From Fidelibacterota bacterium (lineage in GTDB: Bacteria > Fidelibacterota > UBA2242 > JAFGTP01): a DNA stretch of 5,025 nucleotides. Where the stretch lies: positions 1 through 5,025 of the forward strand of contig JAIPHI010000184.1 in the NCBI GenBank assembly GCA_021735285.1, given 5' to 3'. A program made the translations under genes and the position numbers. Numbering within the stretch: the first letter of the stretch is position 1; each line of letters starts with the position of its first letter. Under the pieces are notes generated by a model. The model had not been told where the DNA came from. It ran no database searches and saw only the letters and a list, made by a program, of their open reading frames with translations. Of this stretch, positions 1 through 5,025 are shown piece after piece.

Positions 1-782
1 AGACAGTTATGTATGAACTTGGCCTTCAACAACAGTTAAGTGTTAATAATTCTGTTAATGTGACTATATTTTATAGAGATATTATGAATTGGCTTTCATC
101 TGAATATAATTTTATTGATCAATGGGATAGATATACCAGATATGTTACCCAGGACTATGGTAATGTTCGTGGTGTTACTTTTTCTTATACCCAAAGAAGT
201 ACAAGCCTTTTTACATTAAATTTAGACTATACATACCAACTAGCAGAGGGAAATGCTTCATCACCTGATGCTCAGTACTATGATAATCAAAGTATTCCCC
301 CAGTAGAATCTGAGAAATATGTTATACCACTTGATTGGGATGTGAGGCATTCTATCAACACTAAAATTATGATAACGCCGAGAGATGATTTAGGATTTAG
401 CTTGATTAATAGATTTGAGACCGGGAGACCGTACACACCTCAAGTGCAGGGACAAAGAAACGCTCCTGAAAATTCCGCTCGTAAACCATATCATTTCACG
501 ACTGATTTCAGAATGTATAAATATTTTAATATCGGTAATAGTAGTTTTAAACTCATTTTTAAAGTCTATAATTTATTTGATAGAAAAAATGAAAGATATG
601 TTTTTAATGATACTGGCAGAGCTGGATCGTCTCTTGTTCCAACCTATGCTGGTCAATCGATAAAAGAGCATTCTGATAACCCTGCAATTCATTCATTGAA
701 TGATTGGCTTTATAGACCAACATACTATTCTAATCCGAGACAGATATTACTTAGATTAGTCTATAATTTCTCAATGAAATAA
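1..782 (+). CDS. TonB-dependent outer-membrane receptor, C-terminal part (5' end outside window)
   Basis: This is the C-terminal part, about 259 residues, of a TonB-dependent receptor, an outer-membrane beta-barrel that imports ligands using TonB/ExbBD energy. The reading frame is already open at the left edge (codons from base 3), so the ATG at base 9 is an internal Met, not the start; the plug domain and most of the barrel lie upstream. The visible part alternates amphipathic, aromatic-rich strands with polar loops. Family-typical motifs are YGNVRGVTF (about 157-183), LDWDVRHSIN (about 330-360), GRPYTP (about 424-441) and VYNLFDRKN followed by VFNDTGR (about 564-630). A Tyr/Pro-rich loop with DWLYRPTYYSNPRQ precedes the last strand, LLRLVYNF, and the protein ends SMK, three residues past the last aromatic. 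Stop is TAA at 780-782. The large gene follows after 33 bases, suggesting co-transcription. The ligand cannot be inferred: no plug, carboxypeptidase-like or SusC signature is in view. Family assignment is firm; subfamily is not. Confidence 0.88.
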   Translation, partial: TVMYELGLQQQLSVNNSVNVTIFYRDIMNWLSSEYNFIDQWDRYTRYVTQDYGNVRGVTFSYTQRSTSLFTLNLDYTYQLAEGNASSPDAQYYDNQSIPPVESEKYVIPLDWDVRHSINTKIMITPRDDLGFSLINRFETGRPYTPQVQGQRNAPENSARKPYHFTTDFRMYKYFNIGNSSFKLIFKVYNLFDRKNERYVFNDTGRAGSSLVPTYAGQSIKEHSDNPAIHSLNDWLYRPTYYSNPRQILLRLVYNFSMK

Positions 783-800
783 ATTTGACTGAAAATAATA

Positions 801-804
801 GAGG
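801..804 (+). promoter_or_regulatory. Ribosome binding site deciding the start at 816
   Basis: GAGG (801-804, in the context AGAGGA) is the only Shine-Dalgarno-like sequence in the short gap. It lies 11 bases before the ATG at 816, a workable distance. It is only two bases before an in-frame TTG at 807, which is too close for initiation. It therefore supports ATG 816 as the start, three codons shorter than the longest open frame. Confidence 0.6.
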
Positions 805-815
805 ATTTGTTCATA

Positions 816-3800
816 ATGAATAAAAAATTTTTATTTTTTTATATTCTGGTAATTTTACTATCGACATTATTTGCTGAAGAGTCTAATAATTTTCAGCAAG
901 GATCACCTAAAAGATGGTCACAGAGTAAGATCGATAACTACTATCGAAAGATAAAATTACAAAGGCAAACAACGGCTGAACGTCCCCAAAGACGTTCAGC
1001 GATCATGTCCGGTAATATGATCAGAACTTTGGTGTTTGATTTTGGATCAATTGGAGCACCAAGTCAGGAACCATCTTTAGAGTGGCCGATATATTCAAAA
1101 CATGGATACGGATATGAATTTGGACCTTTAGTTGGTGTTGAAGTCCCAGTAGATACAAATGGACACTTTTTACCCTATACTGAAAAAAATGGTGAAATGC
1201 TAGTGGATAAAAATAATCCAGCTTATGATTCTACTTTTTTTATTATATCTGATGGGCTAATTGATGGCGGAGCACCAGGTGCTTCTGAAGAACTTTCCCC
1301 AGAAAATTTACCCTGGGGATGGGAACCTTTGCAAGGATACGCAAATCCTGAAGGTAATTCTATTGCTCAATCTAATAAACCTGAAACCTGGCCGGAGAAT
1401 TGGAACAGTTGGCCGGGAACATATAAAGCAAATGCAGCTACAGCTGATCAAGCAGTTTATTATGTTATGGATGATCGGTTTAATAGAGAATTTCCGTTCT
1501 ATCCATTTACCAATGATAAGACTACCGGTGGGATGGGATTAAGAGTTGAGGTGCGTGCCTATCAATGGTCAAATACATTAGCAAGTGATGCAATTTTCTT
1601 CGTTTATGAAATTACAAATACAACAGAAAATGACTATGAAAATGTGGTTTTTGGAATGTTTGGAGATCCTCACATAGGAGGTTCTAATGATTATTCCGAT
1701 GATTGGGCCTATTTTGATACAGATGTTAATATGGTTTATGGATATGATGGCGATCAAACTGGTGAATGGGGAGGTAGAACCGGTTATTTTGGTTATTCAT
1801 TTTTAGAGAGTCCTGGTAACCCATATGATGGTATTGATAATGATGGTGACGGTATGGTGGATGAGTCTATGTTTAATGGAATTGATGATGATAATGACTG
1901 GGATCAAAGTAAGCATGATGTTGGTATGGATGGCATAGGTCCAGATGATCCATCTTATCCAGGCCCTGATGAAGGGGAAGGAGATGGTGTTCCGACTGCT
2001 GGAGCTCGTTTCGATCCTACAAAACCAGGTGAACCTAATTTTGACGTAACCGATTTAGATGAGGCCGATCAAATTGGGTTAACTAGCTTTAATGCCTATC
2101 AGTATGGAGCTGATGCAATAAAAAATGATCAATCTATGTGGAATAGATTACAACCATATACTGAAGTAGGTATGAATAATGCATTTACTGACATTTCACA
2201 AAACAGTGACAATATCTTCCTCTATGGCTCTGGCTATTTCCCACTCAAGGCAGGGGACACAAAAAGATTTTCTATTGCTTTATTGATGGGAGAAGATCGG
2301 TATGATTTATTTAATACTGCTGAAGTTGTGCAAAATATCTATAATAGCGGGTACAAATTTGCAAAACCACCAAGTAAACCTAAAGTTTCTGTTGTAGCAG
2401 GAGATGGAGAGGTTACTCTTTATTGGGATGATTCAGCAGAGCAATCTTGGGATCCTGTATATGGTTATGATTTCCAAGGATATGCAATATATCGAGCAAC
2501 CGACCCTGGTTTTAATGAGTGTCATACAATTACAAATAATAATGGTATAGCAACCTATTATGATCCTATAGCAAAATTTGATAAAAAAGATGGCATAAGT
2601 GGTCCTGCTCATGTTGGTGTTGGTGGAACTCACTTCGATTTAGGGCGAGATACTGGACTCAGACATGAGTTTTCAGATACCACAGTCGAGAATGGTATAA
2701 AATATTATTATGCTGTATGCTCTTATGATATTGGTGACACAACCGGGACAATGCAGGTCCCACCTTCGGAATGTACAAAATCTATAGATAAAAACACCTA
2801 TACAGGTGAAATTACATACGATCTAAATACTGTCGGGGTTACCCCCAGAACAAGAGCCCCTGGCTTAGTTGAACCATCTTTCACTGAATCCGGAATAGAT
2901 CATATTGGTCCCGGAACTGGAGACCTTAGTGTGAAATTTGTTGATGAGACTGCAATTAGGGATGGTGTTGAATATAAAGTTACATTTGGTGATGTCAAAA
3001 CAGGTCCTCCAGATACTGTTATGTATGTTACAGAAATGGCAGATTATGAATACTCGGTTGTACCAGAAGATAGTAATTGGATTCAATTACCTAAAGTACA
3101 AATCACCGATGTCAAGGTTTCTTGTAATGGCTCAAATTGTAATCCTGAAGATTATATTTTAAACAGGATTATGGGGAGAGTAAAGTTTTCAGATGATCTC
3201 TTTAATAAACAGATACAAATAAAATATAAATATCAACCTGTATTTCAGGATAAATATTTCAAAGGTGAAGATGGAAATACAAGTTTTGATGGTATGCGAA
3301 TCATTGTAAAAGATGATTCAATCGGTGTTCATGATAACCAAACTGGATGGTTAGTTGGTACTTCTAACCTTGGATATAGAATTGACAAATGGTATAATGA
3401 GGCTGAAAAGTACTCTCATTCATACAAAATAGTCTGGGACGAAAAATACATGGAAGAGCCTACTCTGTATAATCAATATGCTCCCTTTAGAATTTTGGAT
3501 ATTACCTATGCTTATAAAGATTCAGTTACTGAGGCTCCATTTCTAATTATTGGGGCAGTAAATAATGAATTCGACTATCAGAAGTCTAGTATCGGAATAT
3601 TACGAGAAGAAGAACAAACAATTGAAAATACTACCTGGAAATTAACATTTAATTTCCCCCCGGCTGATGTTGATACTTTGTATCCTGAAAACGGAGATGT
3701 TTTTCAAATTAAAGTTGGGCGCCCATTTACAGAAGATGATAGCTATACATTTGAAACTAAATCTGCTAAATATAAATCTGATAGTCTAGAATCAAATCCT

Positions 3801-4124
3801 CTGGATAAAATTGCAGTAGTCCCTAATCCCTATTGTGCCCAGGCAAAATGGGAACCAAAAATAGAACATACAGGTTACGGTAGAGGAGAACGAAAAGTAG
3901 AATTTATCAATTTACCTCCAACCTGTAAAATTAGTATATATACTATTACAGGGGAACTTGTTAATACTATAAAACATAATTCGGGTATGTGGGATGCATC
4001 TGAATCTTATAATTTATTAAATCAGGATAACCAGGAAATTTCCTTTGGTATATATATTTGGCATGTTGATGCTAAGTCATTAGGTTTAGGAACAAAAACT
4101 GGAAAATTTGCGGTGATAAAATGA
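816..4124 (+). CDS. Large secreted FN3-containing protein with T9SS-type C-terminal sorting domain
   Basis: A complete 1102-residue protein predicted to be exported and surface-attached or released through type IX secretion; its precise function is unknown. Residues 1-20 form a Sec signal peptide (MNKK, hydrophobic core, cleavage near LFA|EES); there is no lipobox Cys. Residues 21-64 are a basic linker. A conserved-looking region of unknown function follows, with SGNMIRTLVFDFGSIG at 65-80 and EITNTTEND at 265-273. Residues 336-425 are Asp/Gly-rich: DNDGDGMVDE at 341-350 resembles a calcium-binding loop, followed by a degenerate second copy (354-364) and EPNFDVTDLDEADQIGL at 406-422. A fibronectin type III-like domain with an enlarged insert spans about 518-640 (VTLYWDD, GYAIYR, NGIKYYYAVCSYD). 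A beta-rich region (about 669-990) contains GTGDLSVKF from residue 700 and a CNGSNC pair at 770/775. The last ~105 residues match the type A sorting-domain pattern: VVPNPY (1001-1006), TITGELV (1043-1049), GIYIW (1078-1082), ending FAVIK. No catalytic motif was recognised. Start chosen at ATG 816 from the GAGG at 801; TTG 807 is less likely. The export/sorting reading is fairly sure; a binding or structural role is inference. Confidence 0.85.
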   Translation: MNKKFLFFYILVILLSTLFAEESNNFQQGSPKRWSQSKIDNYYRKIKLQRQTTAERPQRRSAIMSGNMIRTLVFDFGSIGAPSQEPSLEWPIYSKHGYGYEFGPLVGVEVPVDTNGHFLPYTEKNGEMLVDKNNPAYDSTFFIISDGLIDGGAPGASEELSPENLPWGWEPLQGYANPEGNSIAQSNKPETWPENWNSWPGTYKANAATADQAVYYVMDDRFNREFPFYPFTNDKTTGGMGLRVEVRAYQWSNTLASDAIFFVYEITNTTENDYENVVFGMFGDPHIGGSNDYSDDWAYFDTDVNMVYGYDGDQTGEWGGRTGYFGYSFLESPGNPYDGIDNDGDGMVDESMFNGIDDDNDWDQSKHDVGMDGIGPDDPSYPGPDEGEGDGVPTAGARFDPTKPGEPNFDVTDLDEADQIGLTSFNAYQYGADAIKNDQSMWNRLQPYTEVGMNNAFTDISQNSDNIFLYGSGYFPLKAGDTKRFSIALLMGEDRYDLFNTAEVVQNIYNSGYKFAKPPSKPKVSVVAGDGEVTLYWDDSAEQSWDPVYGYDFQGYAIYRATDPGFNECHTITNNNGIATYYDPIAKFDKKDGISGPAHVGVGGTHFDLGRDTGLRHEFSDTTVENGIKYYYAVCSYDIGDTTGTMQVPPSECTKSIDKNTYTGEITYDLNTVGVTPRTRAPGLVEPSFTESGIDHIGPGTGDLSVKFVDETAIRDGVEYKVTFGDVKTGPPDTVMYVTEMADYEYSVVPEDSNWIQLPKVQITDVKVSCNGSNCNPEDYILNRIMGRVKFSDDLFNKQIQIKYKYQPVFQDKYFKGEDGNTSFDGMRIIVKDDSIGVHDNQTGWLVGTSNLGYRIDKWYNEAEKYSHSYKIVWDEKYMEEPTLYNQYAPFRILDITYAYKDSVTEAPFLIIGAVNNEFDYQKSSIGILREEEQTIENTTWKLTFNFPPADVDTLYPENGDVFQIKVGRPFTEDDSYTFETKSAKYKSDSLESNPLDKIAVVPNPYCAQAKWEPKIEHTGYGRGERKVEFINLPPTCKISIYTITGELVNTIKHNSGMWDASESYNLLNQDNQEISFGIYIWHVDAKSLGLGTKTGKFAVIK
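975..1000. repeat. Perfect 10-bp inverted repeat with 6-base loop, inside coding sequence
   Basis: The arms GCTGAACGTC (975-984) and GACGTTCAGC (991-1000) are exact reverse complements around the loop CCCAAA. Six of ten pairs are G-C, in otherwise A+T-rich DNA, so the mRNA could form a stable hairpin. It lies about 160 bases after the start codon and encodes residues 54-62 (AERPQRRSA) in the linker between the signal peptide and the first conserved block. No T-run follows (next bases GATCATG), so it is not a standard intrinsic terminator. The pairing is a direct observation; any function is unknown. Confidence 0.75.
4112..4116 (+). promoter_or_regulatory. Weak ribosome binding site at the ATGA overlap
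   Basis: GGTGA at 4112-4116, inside the last codons of the large gene, is the best Shine-Dalgarno-like match before ATG 4121, but it is imperfect and close (four bases). Together with the ATGA stop/start overlap at 4121-4124 it suggests that translation of the PorV-like gene is coupled to that of the upstream gene. Confidence 0.35.
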
Positions 4125-5025
4125 GTATAAAAAAATCAATAATTATAACATTAATTTCCATAAGCGGTTTAATTGGAATGACAAAAACTGGAACATCTGC
4201 TGCTCAATTTCTTAAAATTGGTCCTATGGCAGGAATAATGGGGACTGGTGAAAGCGGAGTTGCTAATGTACGAGACCTTTCTGCAATTCATTATAATCCA
4301 GCTGGATTATCTAGATATCGAACCCAATCTGTAACTTTTACTCAGAGTAATTGGCTAGTAAATACAAATTATTACTATTTTGCTGGCTCAATGGATTTTT
4401 CTAATGCCGGAGTCGTGGGGTTTCACATAACAACGCTCGACTATGGTGATATGTTAGTAAGAACCGTAGAAGAACCCGACGGTACTGGTGAATATTTTGG
4501 TTCACAAGACCTGTCAATAGGGCTTGCTTATTCAAAAAATTTAACTGATAGATTCTCAATTGGTGGCCAAGTTAAATATATTAGCCAGGAAATATGGCAT
4601 ATGAGTGCGGCAACTGCTGCTATAGATCTAGGTGCTCTATTTATAACACAGTTCAATGGGATCAGGTTAGGAATGTCGATAACTAATTTTGGTGGAAAAA
4701 TGATGCTTTCCGGTAGAGATGTACAATTCTATAATGATCCTGCTACTGAGTTATATGGTAACAATGATCAAATACCTGCTGAGTATAAATTAAATCAATG
4801 GCCTTTGCCTTTGACATTTCGGGTTGGGCTTTCTGGAGAAGCATTTGATAGTCGCCGGTTTCGTCTTTCCTGGAATGTAGACGCAGTCCACCCCAGTGAT
4901 AATACTGAATATCTAAATGTTGGTAGTGAATTAGAGTTTAATAGAATGTTTTATTTACGGACCGGTATTAGGACACTATTTGTTAAAAATAGAGAAGGTG
5001 GTGCTGCTTTTGGTGGTGGTATTAA
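4121..5025 (+). CDS. PorV/PorQ-family outer-membrane beta-barrel protein (3' end outside window)
   Basis: 301 complete codons are visible and the frame is still open at the right edge. Residues 1-27 are a signal peptide (MSIKK, hydrophobic core, probable cleavage TSA|AQF). The mature N terminus carries the hallmark of the PorV/PorQ (UPF0164-like) family: AQFLKIGPMAG at 28-38, a Gly-rich MGTGESG, then LSAIHYNPAGLSR at 53-65. The rest is a run of amphipathic beta strands with Gly/aromatic turns (for example SIGLAYSKNL, SIGGQVKYISQE, GMSITNFGGKMMLSG), typical of a FadL-like barrel. Near the edge, GGAAFGGGI resembles a late strand, so probably only a few dozen residues are missing. In Bacteroidetes, PorV is the outer-membrane shuttle that carries T9SS cargo from the translocon to the attachment complex; PorQ is a related component. 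The gene starts within the stop codon of a gene whose product has a sorting domain, which fits a dedicated cargo partner, but paralogs of this family are numerous and not all have proven secretion roles. Whether this is PorV or PorQ cannot be settled here. Confidence 0.85.
   Translation, partial: MSIKKSIIITLISISGLIGMTKTGTSAAQFLKIGPMAGIMGTGESGVANVRDLSAIHYNPAGLSRYRTQSVTFTQSNWLVNTNYYYFAGSMDFSNAGVVGFHITTLDYGDMLVRTVEEPDGTGEYFGSQDLSIGLAYSKNLTDRFSIGGQVKYISQEIWHMSAATAAIDLGALFITQFNGIRLGMSITNFGGKMMLSGRDVQFYNDPATELYGNNDQIPAEYKLNQWPLPLTFRVGLSGEAFDSRRFRLSWNVDAVHPSDNTEYLNVGSELEFNRMFYLRTGIRTLFVKNREGGAAFGGGI

Noticed and set aside
415..663. Plus-strand open frame at 415-663, and similar ones at 1261-1542 and 2938-3162.
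   Set aside because: They are out-of-frame shadows of genes with clear family motifs in the main frame, and their translations have no recognisable features.
689..703. Dyad with arms TCATTCA and TGAATGA around one base, about 110 bases before the large gene.
   Set aside because: It is A+T-rich, inside the receptor coding sequence, and only mildly unlikely by chance. Without a nearby promoter an operator call is not supported.
807..815. TTG at 807 as the start codon of the large gene.
   Set aside because: It is only two bases from the GAGG, and ATG at 816 has proper spacing and gives a normal MNKK signal-peptide start.
785..817. TTGACT at 785-790 with CATAAT at 812-817 as a possible sigma-70 promoter before the large gene.
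   Set aside because: The spacer would be 21 bases and the -10 would overlap the start codon. A Bacteroidetes-type TAnnTTTG element is also not correctly formed around the TTTG at 806-809. An operon read-through is simpler.
1296..1319. Inverted repeat TCCCCAG / CTGGGGA with a 10-base loop.
   Set aside because: A 7-bp stem with a loop of this size is expected several times by chance in 5 kb, and it lies in ordinary coding sequence with no T-run.
2433..3086. Minus-strand open frames at 2433-2633 and 2865-3086.
   Set aside because: They lie wholly inside the large gene, have no convincing ribosome binding site, and encode Ile/Cys-rich sequences typical of antisense readings of A+T-rich coding DNA.
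3716..3725. Ten-base palindrome TGGGCGCCCA.
   Set aside because: About five such palindromes are expected by chance in a window of this length; nothing around it suggests an operator.

Overview
The window looks like a piece of a bacterial chromosome from the FCB superphylum. The protein style resembles Marinimicrobia, Calditrichota or KSB1-type lineages more than classical Bacteroidetes. The evidence is the combination of a TonB-dependent outer-membrane receptor, a large secreted protein ending in a type IX secretion (T9SS)-like C-terminal sorting domain, and a PorV/PorQ-family outer-membrane protein, all in A+T-rich DNA (roughly two-thirds A+T by eye). The phylum is inferred from family style only; there is no rRNA or other marker gene.

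Layout: all three genes are on the + strand and fill almost the whole window. (1) Bases 1-782 are the 3' end of a TonB-dependent receptor gene that begins upstream of the window. (2) After a 33-base gap with a Shine-Dalgarno-like GAGG, bases 816-4124 encode a complete 1102-residue exported protein. It has a signal peptide, a large conserved N-terminal region of unknown function, an Asp/Gly-rich segment resembling calcium-binding loops, a fibronectin type III-like domain, a further beta-rich region and a C-terminal sorting domain. (3) Its stop codon overlaps the next start in an ATGA, and a PorV/PorQ-like gene (4121 to beyond the right edge) follows.

The tight spacing suggests one operon. A reasonable working model is that the receptor imports a ligand across the outer membrane, the large protein is exported and displayed at the cell surface (perhaps helping capture that ligand), and the PorV-like protein is the outer-membrane partner for its T9SS delivery. 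The ligand is unknown and nothing in the window identifies it.

No RNA genes, mobile elements, CRISPR arrays, promoters or terminators were found. The one unexplained non-coding-type signal is a perfect 10-bp inverted repeat with a 6-base loop inside the early coding region of the large gene (975-1000). No clearly new defence or mobile system is present; the interesting aspects are the receptor/surface-protein/PorV module and the intragenic hairpin.
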